Positions 1 through 11,896 of a stretch of 64,000 nt of DNA are shown here, piece after piece. Under the pieces are notes generated by a model, which was given only the letters and a program-made list of their open reading frames with translations, was not told the origin of the DNA and made no database searches. Position 1 is the stretch's first letter, and each line of letters opens with the position of its first letter. The stretch lies in assembly GCA_963978895.1 (NCBI GenBank), contig OZ022241.1, forward strand, positions 24,551,573 to 24,615,572, given 5' to 3'. Source of the stretch: Erpobdella octoculata (lineage: Eukaryota > Annelida > Clitellata > Hirudinida > Erpobdellidae). The position numbers and the translations under genes are program-made.

Positions 1-2214
1 ATATTCACGCCAAAACCCGATGCGACAAGCACGTTGAAGTCGTGTGTATTTTACATTTTGACTTAAATTTTTTCTTCAACCAATCACGAGAAAGTGTCAG
101 ATAAAACGTTGAAAATAGGAGCTTTCTAGTGTTACAGGAATTGATTGATATGCTCCATCTATATAAATATGGTTTTTATATATCTCAATGTTAAAATAGT
201 AATTTTTATAAAGTAAATTGTTTTTACAATTACTACTTCTATTATTAATCATCTAAAAAATTGGTTCTATTATTCTGGCATTTTTTAGATTTATGGTCGA
301 ATAATAAGATTTATAAAATGTGAATAACTTAAAAGTTCTATGAACATAAAATATTTATGAAGTTGTTTTATTGCTGATTTGGCTTATCACCTTCAAAAAT
401 AATTAAATTATGTTTAAAGCAAATTAGTTATAAGCAGTTTATCAAAGTGTTCCTAATATGATTGTCAATGTTGACCAGCATGGACACAGCAATTATTTGC
501 TTTCTGTATTCCATACACTTCAAAGAAAACCATGTTATGCTGCATGATTTATGCATATGAAAAATCTTTCCGGACCATATATGCACATTAACTAATGTTG
601 CTTTAAAAAGTGCGTAAGTTAAAAGTTGAACACAACGCACTTCAAGGCGTTACTATTTCTACATCTTGTATGTCGAGTCGACATAACTTCGAGATCGTAC
701 CCGGCCTAAAATTTTGTTATTTTCAAATTCCAATGAGCATGGCTCTTTATGGTTCACGACACTGACAAAATTGGTTATGGTATGTTAGATTTAAATAACA
801 GCAATAATTTCAATAGCAACAAAATAATGATGAAAGAGGTTGTGGAACTTGTAGAGACATGTTTGCCAAAGGAGAATCAATCACTTGGCTGCAGAAATCT
901 TCTTGATTTTTCACTAATTTATATGAGACATATTAGACCTTGAAACTATCATCTGGTCTTTCCTGGAGCAATCCGTCGATCCAAATAAATGGCCACGATG
1001 ACCTATTTCTTTTCTGGTCCGAATATGGAGAAAAATGAATTTGAATATTACTTTAGTTTAATGTATTTATCTGTTTTGTGTATAACTTTCAAAATCTTGA
1101 AACGTTTTTAAATGCTTTTATTTAACTTCACTCGTCTCTCTGTTTGTTGTTAGTTAGTTAGCTTGTCTGTGGTGTTCAAATCTTAGAGAGCGTAGAAAAA
1201 AAGAGGGGAGAGAGAGGAGAGAGAGAACGTAGGCTCCGTAAACGATGTGTGTTACGTGTGGATTTTAACAGTTTTATTCATTTTTCACTTAAACCACTAA
1301 AGTCACACCAATTAAATCGTATATAAAAACAATTAATTTTTCAAAGTGAATAATAATTTATAAAAACAAATTTGAAATAATCTGCTGGAAAAAAGTTTTC
1401 AAAGTAAATTTGTTTAAATTCGTTTATTTTTTATAAATAAATGATAAAATGATGTTGTAAACAAACATAAATTTTAAATATACATAACAAGTTTGATGAA
1501 ACAATGTCTTAATAGTTTAATAAGTAATTCGATAGCCAAGGACTAAGGCACTAAAGGTGATGACGATAATGGCCGTCAGCTCGCGATTTTGCGATTCTGA
1601 CTGACAAAATAGTGGGTCAAAGTTACGGCGTTAGGGGCACTTTATAGCCATGGAAATTTCCATTAATATAGATTAATAACGCTTTAAGACGTGGAAACAA
1701 AAACTAAAATTGTGGAACTCCAAATAAGAAAGTTATAAGAAAAATAAAATGTGGACCTAACTTCCAGACGCAATATTTATGTAAAGTAGGCGCACTTTTT
1801 ACGAGTCTCATGATGTAACCAAAGACTATATAGACGCCTGAATTATCAAGATATAAACAGCTCAACCCAAATGCATTTCTTTTAAAATTTATTTGTTATC
1901 TTTACTTGTTATTCATTCTATACAAACTGAACAATAAGTGCTATAAACAAGTAAAACAGAATAACTGGTTTCACCTAAATAATTTATTAACCTTGAATGT
2001 ATTAAAGTGTAAAAAAATTTGAACTTTTCAATATTAAACTTAAAATTATGTTTATGGTGCGCTTTGGTCGGGGATGTTTGTCATCGGCGGTTTTGTCGGC
2101 ACGGTTTATTACGGCGCTCAGCTGTACATAATACGTAGCGAGCAATATTATGATTGTAATTAAAGTTTCGGTTAAGCCATAAAAAACATTTAATTAAAAA
2201 TAAAATTGTTTTAG
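1..2214. other. AT-rich non-coding sequence upstream of the first recognised MSH4 exon
   Basis: No convincing gene is seen. The small open frames here (for example 749-943 on + and 428-640 on -) have no recognisable domain and low-complexity composition. A purine-rich GA tract lies near 1195-1228. Earlier MSH4 exons must lie upstream of or inside this stretch, because exon 2215-2309 starts in mid-protein, but I could not identify one. Confidence 0.5.
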
Positions 2215-2309
2215 TAAGACCGGAGTTCACCAACACTCTTGCCATAAAAAATGGTCGCCATCCCATACTTGAAAAAACGATAGAAGGACCGATTGTTCCC
2301 AACTCCACG
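2215..2309 (+). CDS. MSH4: MSH4 exon: segment just before the ATPase domain
   Basis: MSH4 is the meiosis-specific MutS homologue that pairs with MSH5 as a sliding clamp on Holliday-junction-like recombination intermediates and promotes crossovers in germ-line nuclei. This exon reads RPEFTNTLAIKNGRHPILEK and onward, which I recognise as the conserved block leading into the Walker A region of MSH4. The acceptor is a T-rich tract ending TTTTAG. The first two bases complete a Val codon, and the donor is ACG|gtaagc. It joins in frame to the exon at 3829 (Thr-Tyr). The family assignment rests on remembered similarity and on consistent splicing across seven exons. Confidence 0.9.
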
Positions 2310-2375
2310 GTAAGCTATAATTTATTTAATTTTATGTTGTGTAACTGCATTGTCTCTTGAAGTAATTGTGGTTAT

Positions 2376-3681
2376 TAGGGATATCACGGTTTGACATTTT
2401 GTCTTTTTCGGGTTCGAGTTCTGAAATTTTAAATTTTCGGGTTTTCATTTTTCCTGAAACCGGGTTCATGTTTTCAACTTTTAAACATCGGATTCGGGTA
2501 TTCGATTTTTAAAATTTCGGGTTCGAGTTTTATAATTGGAAACTTTCGGGTCGTGTTTAGGTCTAGTTTGGGTAGTAGCATTTACATAATTTTTGAAATG
2601 CGCCTGAGAGTGATCTAAGCGCTAATATAAATTTTATGATTGGCAAAAAGGATTTAGTGAAATAATTGGGAAGTACTACAGTAAATACTTATTGTTGTTC
2701 AATCTTGTCTACAATTTTATTTTATTTTCCTTGAATTATGTTAAAAAGTAGAATTGGTTTCCTGAAATTGGTCTAGCATTACATATATTCAAAACGAGTT
2801 TTGTAGCTATAACATAGAATCAAAGGTTCTTAAGTGTTCTCAAATGGTCTATTTGAAGGCTAAAACAATAAAAACTATACTGAAATGATGTTTTTTTCAA
2901 TAATTAGATCCAGTAATTAAAACATAAAAATTTGTTAAAATGTTGTAAAAGGTAAAAAGGTCATGACACCTAGAGCGGTGCTACGTGAAATATACACAAC
3001 TCAAAACTCTGAGCTGAGCAAATGTGCGTTAGTTATTTTGTTTGCTCAAGGAAACTACGTGCCAACACTTGAAATTGAACCCGGGTACTCCTGATATCTA
3101 AGCCGGTTGTCTAAACCTCTAGACCAGCATGTCTCACATGAGAATTTGTCGTTTATGTTATAATTCTTTATAAGGATTGGTATTATATGTGCAAAACAAT
3201 TTTCGGTAAAGGAGGATCCGCTCCAGTGGTAGACAAAATTAGTTAACTTTTCTGAACCTGATCATAACTAAGCGCAATTTATCTGCCCACTAACCAGCGT
3301 TCTATCCAGGCAGCTGCTCAGAAGCGCTACTCACATAATGAACCATACTGCAAAAAGAATGTTGTTCAAAAAACAAAATGACTGAAAAGGTTTTTAATTC
3401 TAGATTCAATGAATATACCAAGTTTTGAAAACTCCAGACTTGTGTTAAAATTTGTTAATGTTCGGGTTTTTATTTCTTAAAACACGGGTTCGGTCGGGTT
3501 CGGGTTTATCGTTTTGAAAAGTTCAGGTTCGGATTTCTCTTTTTCAAAAGTTCGGGTTTGGGTTTGAATTTTTAAAAATTTTGGGTTCGGTATTTACGTT
3601 TTCAAACTTTCTTGTTCGGGTATCCAAAACAACCGAGTAATACCGAACTTCGGGTTGGAGTCGGGCACCCGTGACATCCCT
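2376..3681. mobile_element. hAT-like MITE with GGGTTCGG-rich subterminal repeats (eroded)
   Basis: The left end TAGGGATATCACGG and the right end CCGTGACATCCCT are inverted copies. Both match the better-preserved element at 56189-57562. Next to the ends are irregular runs of TTCGGGTTCGGGTTT-like units (2404-2570 and 3460-3660). The flanks TTGTGGTT (2366-2373) and TAGTGGCT (3682-3689) agree at 6 of 8 positions, so the target duplication is eroded. No coding capacity is seen. It sits in the MSH4 intron between exons 2215-2309 and 3829-3876. Confidence 0.65.
2970..3131 (-). mobile_element. tRNA-derived SINE remnant
   Basis: Read on the minus strand, a TGGTCTAGAGG A-box-like motif (about 3115-3126) is followed by a B-box-like CGGGTTCAATTTC (3071-3083). 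Next comes GGCACGTAGTTTCCTTGAGC, a conserved body motif also present in the SINE at 5846. The copy lies inside the MITE at 2376-3681, so it either inserted later or was captured by it. Confidence 0.55.
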
Positions 3682-3740
3682 TAGTGGCTGGGTACAAATG
3701 TTCATACTATCTAAGGGAGACTCAGTTAAAGTGATGCTGA

Positions 3741-3778
3741 TTATTATTATTATGATTATAATAATGATAATAATAACA
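3741..3778. repeat. ATT/ATA trinucleotide microsatellite
   Basis: A short irregular run of ATT and AAT triplets in the intron before exon 3829. Confidence 0.7.
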
Positions 3779-3828
3779 GGACATGCTTCATAAAATCCTA
3801 GTTTGTAGCTATTAAGTTTTGTTTTCAG

Positions 3829-3876
3829 TATGCCTCGAATGATTGCAACTTTGTTATTGTTTCTGGTCCAAACATG
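3829..3876 (+). CDS. MSH4: MSH4 exon: first half of Walker A (GPNM)
   Basis: Sixteen codons ending VIVSGPNM, the first half of the MutS-family P-loop GPNMSGKST that binds ATP. The acceptor is TTTTCAG and the donor is AACATG|gtaaca. The intron that follows is only 62 bp, so the Walker A motif is interrupted exactly between Met and Ser. Phase 0 at the 3' end matches the next exon. Confidence 0.93.
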
Positions 3877-3938
3877 GTAACAAAATTGTTGTTTTGTTTT
3901 TCAAATACTTCTTTTTAAATAAACCTATCAATTTTCAG

Positions 3939-4106
3939 AGTGGGAAATCAACTTACCTTCGTCAGATCATTTTATTACAAATTATGGCTCAAATAGGATC
4001 ATATGTTCCAGCCACAGATGCTTCTTTTAGGATTGCTGATCAAATATTCACCCGACTTGGAAACAACGCAACTATTGAATCTGACATTTCGAGTTTTGCT
4101 TCGGAG
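3939..4106 (+). CDS. MSH4: MSH4 exon: Walker A second half and ATPase core
   Basis: Fifty-six codons start [10 protein letters not shown] and run through [22 protein letters not shown] and [11 protein letters not shown]. These are hallmark MSH4 ATPase-domain sequences: the P-loop lysine, the Q-rich helix, and the segment before the D-x-SSF signature. The acceptor is TTTTCAG and the donor is GAG|gtactt. Where MSH4 proteins usually read SSFMKEMKE, this one reads SSFASE followed by MKE in the next exon. The exon boundary fits. Confidence 0.95.
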
Positions 4107-5601
4107 GTACTTTTTTTTTTCTTCTTCTTATTATTATTATTGTCAGAAAATGTTTGTCTTCTCAGTTTTCAAAAACTGGTTTAAGATGAATTCAGAATTC
4201 AACAAGAAATTAAAGTTATTCATCCCAACAATTCTTTGGAGGATGTGAGCCGTTCCCATTAATGCTATTTTTGTATTTCCGAGATGTTTGGTTTTCCAGG
4301 AAGCATCATCAGTTTGTCTTGAGCATTTTTCCTGATTGTTCCTAGCGCCCCAATCACTACTGGTATCACTCTTGTTTTCAAATTCCACATTCGGTTTATT
4401 TCTATTTCTAGGTCCTTATACTTGCATATTTTTCTGATTCTTTCAATATAATATTTGCATCATCTGGAACAGACACCTCAACCAACTAGCATTCTTTTTC
4501 CCTTTTGTTGTAAATTACTATATCAGGTCTGTTAGCTGGAATTGCTCGGTCTGTGATGACCGGCAAATCCCATGTGATTGTAACATCATCATCTACATTG
4601 ATAACTTTTTCTGGTTGATGCTCATAGTATTTTTTGGCTGCCTTAGCTCCAAAGTGTTTACACAATTTCCAGTTGATATAATTTGCTACATTGTTCTGTC
4701 TTTTTGTGTACTAAGTTGGAGCTAGATATGTGCATCCTAAAACAATGTTAATGTTGTGTTCTTCTGCCTTGTTGCATAATCTGCACCGACATCAACTTCT
4801 TGCTTCAAAATGTGCTTTTGAAAGTATCTGGCGTTGAGTGCCTGTTCTTGGGCAGCTATTATGAGACTCTCTGTTTCACCTTTGAGACCCGAGCTCTTTA
4901 GCCATGACATGGTTTGCTCCTTATCTGTTATTGGGTTAAGGTTTCTAAAAAATTGTCCGTGAAGAGGTTTCATTTTTAAATTATTAGTTTTTTCGAGGAA
5001 TAATTTGTTTTTTAGCTGATTTTTTTGACAAATTTCAGAGGTTGGATTTAAAATAGAGTACTTATTCTTGATTTTAGCAGCTTCTTTTTGAACTGAATAT
5101 TTAGTTAGTGGCTTGTTGGTCAAGGAACTTTGCAACGTTTGTGATTTTGTCTGGTTCTGTCTGAATGTAATCACAGAGATCAACAATAGCGTGGTTGTAA
5201 GCTGAAACCAAATTGACTAGACCTCTTCCACCATCACATCACTTGATGTAGAGTCTCTCAACATCAGCCTTTGGGTGATGAATTTCTCCTATCGTTAAGA
5301 GCTTCCTCGTCTTAATTTTTTCAATTTCATCTTTTAACCAGTTGATAACGCCAAAACTGTAGGCAAGAACTGGAACTGCTAAGGAATTAATGGCACTGAA
5401 TTTATTTCTAGAATTTAGTTCAGTTTTCAGAACTTGTTTTACACGTCTGTAATACTCTTTTTTTTTTTTTTTCTTTCATTAAAGAGTGTTGGATGCCATC
5501 TATTTTTTCCACACCAAGATATTTGTAAGTTTTATTAGCTTCCAAGTTTTTGATGCTTATATCATTATCCAGCTTGTAGTTTTGGTTGGAGTGTATTTTT
5601 A

Positions 5602-5682
<81 letters not shown>

Positions 5683-5732
5683 CATCATCATCATCATCAT
5701 CATCATCATCTTCATCATCATCATCATCATCA

Positions 5733-5802
<70 letters not shown>

Positions 5803-5845
5803 TATTATTATCTTCACAAATATTTACATGCTTTTTCAATGTTCG
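4107..5845 (-). mobile_element. Antisense LINE remnant, REL-endonuclease type (R2/R4/NeSL-like C-terminus)
   Basis: The minus strand carries broken frames typical of the 3' half of a non-LTR retrotransposon with a restriction-like endonuclease. At 5420-5875 is YKYLGVEKIDGIQHSLMKEK. At 4737-5186 is WLKSSGLKGETESLIIAAQ followed by QALNARYF, the region before the zinc knuckle, whose cysteines are partly lost. Further on is NRPDIVIYN-like endonuclease sequence, and at 4143-4388 ALMGTAHILQRIVG, the usual C-terminal segment. Several stops and frameshifts show it is dead. It lies in the 4.4-kb MSH4 intron, and its 5' part is missing. Confidence 0.7.
5602..5811. repeat. (ATT)n/(ATC)n trinucleotide microsatellite
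   Basis: About 210 bp of nearly pure ATT and ATC triplets with a few ACT and TTC interruptions. On the minus strand it lies in frame with the LINE remnant and would read as poly-Asn/poly-Asp, but the surrounding element is a pseudogene. Long Ile, Leu, Ser or Asn open frames here are artefacts of the repeat. Confidence 0.95.
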
Positions 5846-6056
5846 CTCAAGTAGTTTCCTTGAGCAAAAAAACAACTCGCGTGTGCTTATTCAACTTATT
5901 AGTGTTTCATCCTAGAGTAGTCGATAAATGAGTACCAATTTCGGATAGGGAATAAAATTCTTTGTTTGCTTGTAGAGCTAGTGAGTAGTATGCGGGGCTG
6001 CCAGCGGCACCTTAAACACTCAAAAATGAATGTACTATAAATAACTTTTAACTTGA
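5846..6056 (+). mobile_element. SINE 3' body (no tRNA head seen)
   Basis: The sequence contains GTAGTTTCCTTGAGCAAA, then ATAAATGAGTACC, then GCGGGGCTGCCAGCGGCACC and CACTCAAAAATGA. I recognise these as body motifs recurring in invertebrate tRNA-derived SINEs. The first motif is shared with the minus-strand SINE at 2970-3131. The head is replaced by the (ATT)n array, so the copy is truncated at its 5' end. Confidence 0.55.
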
Positions 6057-6069
6057 AGTTACCTTGTGA

Positions 6070-7715
6070 GCAGATCCCCTTTAAGCCATCAAGAATAATT
6101 GAATGTGTGTATCCCCATCAACTTGATTTTCACCGACCATTTTAGACCAATGTTGTTAAACAGCTCGGTTAAATCGTTCTACCATTCCTTCAGACAGTGG
6201 GTGGAGAAGGGTTGTGCGGGTTGTGTGTATGCGTAAAACATGGTACATTTCTCTAAACCATTGTTAACTGAAATTCCTGCCCTGATCTGAATGAATACCT
6301 TCAACCATTTTGTAAAATAATCTATGACCACAATGTTGCCAGAATTTGACACTGGAAATGAACCTGCCAAATGTATAGCAATTTTTTCAAAATGGGAAAC
6401 TACGTTTTACTGCTGTAAGTGGCCCTCGGTTTCAACAGGTGGTCCTTTAGTAGCGGCACAGGTATTACATTTTTTACGCCATTCTTCTATATCCATTTTA
6501 TAGCATACCCAATACAATTTTTGCTGATCTTTTCCAACGTTTTATTCACCTCCAGATGTCTCACTGACGCTCCGAAGTGCATTTGTTGTAGCACTTCTGC
6601 CACTCCTACTTTTGGAATACTCAGTTGCAAAATATTGGTGAAACCATCAGGGGTTTCCCAGATTCTTTTTAAAGATCCGTTCACTACCCTAGGGGAATCC
6701 CATTCGCCAAATAAGATTTAGTAGCGAGATTCATTTCAGCAATCTTTCGGCAGTCATGTTTCTTTTTCATCTCAGAATCGGCCCTTGATCACAATATTTC
6801 ATTTTTTGATTTGAATCACTTTATTTGACCAAGTGTCGTCAATTTGAAACCGTACTTGAAACCATTGATTATTTGTTTCCTTCCCATCCATGCGAGTGCA
6901 ACACTTGTATTCAGCATTGCATGGTCGCCGTGACAGTGCATCAGCACTGTTGTGTGGTTCACCCTTCCGATGCGGGATATCAAACTCATATGACTGTAAG
7001 CTCTCGATTCACCTAGCCACTTGCTTTTCCGGATTTTTAAAATCTAAGAGCCATCTCAAAGCAGCGTGATCCGTCCTCAACAAACAATTTCAAATATACA
7101 ACAAACAAATACTTGTGGAAGCGCTTAACCATTGCTAATGTCTCGCATCTGCTGACGCAATAATTGCGCTCTGGCTTTGACAAAGTTCCGCTAAAATAAG
7201 CTAATACTCTTTCATTGCCGTCAACAAGTTGACTTAACACTGGTCCTATTTCTTCATTACTTGCAAATGTGTCTAATACAAAGTCTTTTTCAGGATTTGG
7301 ATACGACAGAACTGGTGTCAAATTTGAATCATTCTTTAGCTGATCAAATGCTTGTTAACATGATTCTGACTAATCAAACGGTGCATTTCTTTCTGCAAGC
7401 TTATATAATTTGTTTGCAATGCTGGAAAAATTGGCTACAAAAAGGCCAATAATATATGCACAAACCAAAAATGCTTTTTTTCTTCCATTTCTTTTGAACT
7501 TCTTCTATAAAGTTTGTGAAGTCTTCATCCAGATTAAATTGGAATTAGTCTGGATTAGAGCCATGCTTTTCTAATGCTATTTCGAGGCGGTCCACAAGCT
7601 CAGACTTTTTTCTTTTATCATTTGAGTTCTCGTTTTTTCAGTTCACGCTTCAACTCAGGCACGGAAATTTTGTCCAATTACTTGTGGACCATTTCTTTCA
7701 GATCCCACATCTGAC
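6070..7715 (-). pseudogene. Decayed Gypsy retrotransposon (integrase and RNase H parts)
   Basis: This is a strongly diverged copy of the SAP-Gag Gypsy family at 28631-33915. The minus strand shows integrase pieces (about 6179-6370, with VIDYFTKWLKVF), the pre-integrase segment (6487-6684, with LKRIWETPDG) and RNase H (7037-7321, with LDTFASNEEIGPVLSQLVDG and the NYCVSRCETLAMV block). Many in-frame stops and indels are present. Gag/SAP-like sequence is vaguely visible near 7560-7690. Confidence 0.75.
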
Positions 7716-7875
7716 ACTAATTTTATAATATTGACAACCGTTTTTGGTGTTTTTAAATGGTCCTAAATTTATTAGAAGATAATACTCAACTAAACTCTAT
7801 AATTTTCAATAGCTGTAATTTAAACTGGTCTTATTAAAGTGTACGTAATCACAAATAATAAAAACAGTTAAACTA
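7716..7875 (-). repeat. Degenerate Gypsy LTR remnant
   Basis: TGACACTAATTTTATAATATT, then ATGGTCCTAAATTTATTAGAAG, then a GTAATTTAAACTGGTC-like block parallel the LTRs at 28631 and 33726 with many substitutions and gaps. The preceding bases resemble the primer-binding site (complement of TGGTGTCAGA). Confidence 0.55.
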
Positions 7876-8508
7876 TCTGCATTTTTTCCCCATCTCAAAT
7901 TGTCATGCCATCCTAGAGTCGAAAAGAAATTCATGTCTCAGGAGGAGAAGTCTGGGGGAACGCTCTAAGGCTTGTCTTCGCAAAGGCATTATTCCGTCAT
8001 ATTTAGTGCTATAACTCCCATTAATTTTTATACCAAAATTATAATGTAGAAACAAAATGAGGAATGCATAATTTTTAATTAAATTTCTTATTTGTAGTTT
8101 AATTAATTTTTAACTGTTATTTCTGCGTATAACATACGGTCCACAAAGGCAACAATCACAGATTTAGATCTAAATCAGTGGCGACAATCTAAGTGCGGTC
8201 TTTGGTAAAAAAGGATCAGGTTTGATTAGTTTTTTCAACATGGAACAGAGTGCGATTGGTTTGACGATCATTGGTAAACTGCACCGTGTAAAACTACAAA
8301 AATGCGTAAAATCCGTTTTTCGAATTTTTTTTTTAAATTTTGAATAGCTTATAACACAACCAAGGTGATTATGTTTTTAATTTTGTATTTAAGCTGTCTT
8401 TAAAACTTTCGTTTGGCCAGGCGTAGCAAGAAACGTTAAAATTGACTGTTAATTTTTTTTTGATAAAATATTTAGACATAGTGCAAACATTGTTTAATTA
8501 TTTTGCAG
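7876..8508. other. Intron sequence without a recognised feature
   Basis: AT-rich and without an open frame that resembles a protein. The last bases form a T-rich tract ending TTTTGCAG, the acceptor for the next MSH4 exon. Confidence 0.6.
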
Positions 8509-8581
8509 ATGAAAGAAATTAATTACATTGTTCAGAATATCAGTTCTTTATCACTTGTTGCAATTGATGAAATTGGCAAAG
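8509..8581 (+). CDS. MSH4: MSH4 exon: Walker B
   Basis: The exon reads MKEINYIVQNISSLSLVAID then EIGKG. The LxxIDE block is the Walker B motif with its catalytic glutamate. The usual MutS DE(L/I/M)GRG is DEIGKG here, a conservative Arg-to-Lys change. The acceptor is TTTTGCAG. The donor is AAAG|gttaaa, a weak match to consensus. It ends after the first base of a Gly codon, so the next exon must supply two bases. Confidence 0.88.
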
Positions 8582-9229
8582 GTTAAATTGTTTTATTAGT
8601 TTTATTAATTAATTAATTAATTCTAGAGTCGTATAACTATTTGCGTTCTTTGTGGTAGCAGTTTAAGTCATCCTATTTATAGGCTCGAAACATTGCAACG
8701 CAATGTTTCACTTCATAAATTATCTATCTGGCAACAGACGAGCTGTCGAGCCAAAGTAAAACGTTGTTGAGCCCATTATAGTCAAGTCTAATGTCAAGTA
8801 GCTCCAAAAAACTGGGACTTCTAGCCATGATTTTTTGGAGATGGTCGGTGGCTCAGAGGTAAGAGCGACATGATCTTCATATACTACTTGATCAGACTAT
8901 CCATACTTTCCAAAAAAGTTCAACAATAAAACGTGGAGAGGATAGTTTACGAAAAGTTCGCCGTTTTAAAGTCCTTAGTGTTTTGCACCTTCGCTATGAA
9001 AACGTTAGTGCTCACTCGGGTTTTTGATCCTTTTTCTTTTACAACCTATTTTCTGGGAAAATTATAATAACCCCTGGAAAATATTGCCAGCACTGTTTCT
9101 TCCAGACTCTTTGATTTTGGGAGGGAATTTGAAAATTAGGAGAAGCCGGAGAAGGCAGGAGCGTCCTTCCAGCCAAACGTTGGGAGAGGTAAAATGTTTC
9201 TAAAATCCACATATTTAAAAACTTTTCCA
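8582..9229. other. Intron sequence; one weak tRNA-like A-box near 8840
   Basis: Mostly featureless. GGTGGCTCAGAGGTAAGAGC near 8843-8863 resembles a tRNA 5' half or a SINE head, but no B-box follows at the right distance. The MSH4 exon expected after 8581 (GTNTEEG to the FATHF block) was not found here. Confidence 0.35.
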
Positions 9230-9580
9230 AAATCTTTGTCACTTTTTTTCCCAGCTGATTACCGGGGGGAGGTTAATTGTAGATATTTTACCCAAAATTG
9301 TTCTACAATCCCATGCACTTTTCCTTCTAAAAATAGCTGATAATGGGGGAGGGCGGGAATCGTAGATGTTTTTCTAAAATTTCTAAAAAATGTTATACAC
9401 TTTCTCTTTAAAAATAGCTGATGAACGGTGGAAGAGTAATCGTAGATACTTTTTTCTAAATTTTTCTAAAATCTTATACTAAATTTTTCTCTCCCAATAT
9501 AACTCATGATCGGAAGTGAAACAGTGAGTACTTTTTCAAAAAATTGCAAATACTTATACGTTTTTTAGAAAAACGGATTG
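9230..9580. repeat. Degenerate tandem repeat, unit about 80-95 bp
   Basis: Repeated, diverged units contain AAAAATAGCTGAT, then a G-rich piece, then ATCGTAGATACTTTTTTCTA and TTCTAAAATCTTATAC. I count three to four poor copies. No coding potential. Confidence 0.5.
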
Positions 9581-9837
9581 AATGTGACAAATCTTTAGAG
9601 CGTGAAGCTGGCAATGATTTTTTACAAGAGAAAATAGTCATAGAGGTTTTCCCAAACACGATGAGTTAGTGGAATTTTTTGAGCGGCGAAAAGTCAAGTA
9701 AAATGTTTTAGAGGTAAATACTAGGAAAATAAAGCAAAACTGCAAAATACTGAAAGTGAAATCAAGTGAATTGTTAAAAACTAGGTTTTTCGCAAATTCT
9801 TTAAAATTTGTGAACGGCCTTAAATATTTTTCTTTTG
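9581..9837. other. Intron sequence, nothing recognised
   Basis: A-rich sequence with no repeat family or open frame I can name. Confidence 0.5.
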
Positions 9838-9925
9838 TTTTTAGTCTTTTACACCAGGTGTTTTAAGATTGTAATGGCTGTATGTACGAAGCACATAAGT
9901 TCTTCCTGTCGTTGCAAAGTTGGGC
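9838..9925 (-). mobile_element. Partial copy of a poly-A-tailed repeat (family A)
   Basis: TTTAGTCTTTTACACCAGGTGTTTTAAGA and the GGCTGTATGTACGAAG to CTTCCTGTCG blocks match the 3' part of the full copies at 12000, 12632 and 61838. Only the 3' end is present, as is usual for 5'-truncated retroposons. Confidence 0.6.
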
Positions 9926-10282
9926 TTTAAATAAAATAACAGCCAAACAAGTTGATCTACTTTTAAATAATACCTCGATAACATATTCAATGTTCCAGGT
10001 GGCCATTTGCAATTTTGTCCTCCATATTGTCTGCCATATTGCATGTTATTTATTTTATAATTAGCATAAATAAAGTTTTCTTTTCTAAAATATAGTTTTG
10101 CATACCAATTGAGCGTATTTATGCTGTCTAATTTTTAAAACGAAAACAATAACTTTATATTTATCAGCCGACATCTTGAACAACTCAAGATGGCAGACTT
10201 ATGCCACCTTTATGATAATTCCGTCTAGTGCCGTTTTAGAGCCATATGAGTCGATTACTCAAAAAAACACTCAAACTCTGTC
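9926..10282. other. Intron sequence, nothing recognised
   Basis: No coding or repeat feature could be supported. The open frame at 9882-10064 lies across the retroposon boundary and has no domain. Confidence 0.5.
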
Positions 10283-10755
10283 TAGGAATGCGACGGTTCC
10301 GAATCCGGATTCGGAAAAGATTCAGATCCGCTGAATCCAACATTGAAGATTCGGTTTAAACGGTTCCAGAATTAATGTCCTTTTTAAAACTTGTAGACCA
10401 CTCGAACTCTATTAAATGAGTGCGCCTAATAATGAACTCTTATCATTTTATCATTGTCATAAATTTCTTCGAGAGCACACGCCAAATACGAAGATTGAGC
10501 TCTCTCTTTTTAATTTCTCTTTCCTCTCTCTTTCATTAACTTTTTTCATAACCATCAATCGAGTGGTCCCTATGATCGCCATCATTACCGTTATAAACTT
10601 GCCAAGAATTCAGTTGTAAGAATAAATATTAAATAAATATTGACATCTGATTTTTTTTCAAATTTATGGATTCGGAATCGGATCCGTACGGATCCAGCAT
10701 CAAAATTCGGATCCGGATCCGCGGATCTCAAATTCTCGGATCCGTCCCATTCCTA
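10283..10755. mobile_element. hAT-type MITE with perfect 8-bp TSD (473 bp)
   Basis: The left end is TAGGAATGCGACGG and the right end is CCGTCCCATTCCTA. The 8-bp sequence ACTCTGTC lies directly on both sides (10275-10282 and 10756-10763). Near the ends are short CGGATCCGGATTCGG-like repeats, analogous to the CCCGAA arrays of the MITEs at 2376 and 56189 but of different sequence. There is no transposase frame. An 8-bp duplication is the hallmark of hAT (and P) transposition. Confidence 0.85.
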
Positions 10756-10796
10756 ACTCTGTCCTATACCTAATGTATGCGGGTCTGTAGGACATG

Positions 10797-11045
10797 ACCT
10801 GGATCATACTCCATAACGACTAGCCCAGCCATCCACAACAACGTTGGCAACTTTCACGGCTTCTTCATTAGGTATAGCAAATATTTTTCATCATTTTTAA
10901 AAATAATCTATAACCGCAAGAATGTACTTATTGCCACAGTTTTATACTGGAAGCAATTTTTGTAAAAGGGAAGCCTAAGTTGTACTGTTGTAATTGGCCC
11001 TTGGTTTTAACAGTATATCCAATAATAGGTGGAATGTTTCAATCC
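10797..11045 (-). pseudogene. Gypsy integrase fragment
   Basis: The sequence parallels 29515-29760 of the Gypsy copy nearby. It reads CATACTCCATAACGACTAGC, then AACAACGTTGGCAACT, then GCAAGAATGTACTTATTGCC. It corresponds to the integrase catalytic core with indels. Both sides are truncated. Confidence 0.75.
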
Positions 11046-11108
11046 ATTTTTAAGCAGCTCTCCGAGTTACTAGATATCTAAAACTTTGAGCATAAACGTA
11101 AATAATAA

Positions 11109-11847
<739 letters not shown>

Positions 11848-11896
11848 TATAACGCCAAATTATGTTCATAATATATATATATATATATATATATAT
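11848..11896. repeat. Short (TA)n tract at PLE/duplication border
   Basis: ACGCCAAATTATGTTCATAA followed by about 26 bp of TA, which separates the inverted terminal repeat from the tandem duplication that starts at 11897. Confidence 0.8.

Noticed and set aside
749..943. Small + strand ORF as an MSH4 exon or gene
   Set aside because: No similarity to MSH4, no acceptor/donor with correct phase to 2215, low-complexity Asn-rich start.
5486..5915. Long poly-Ile, poly-Leu, poly-Ser and poly-Asn open frames
   Set aside because: They come from the ATT/ATC microsatellite; no coding signal outside it.
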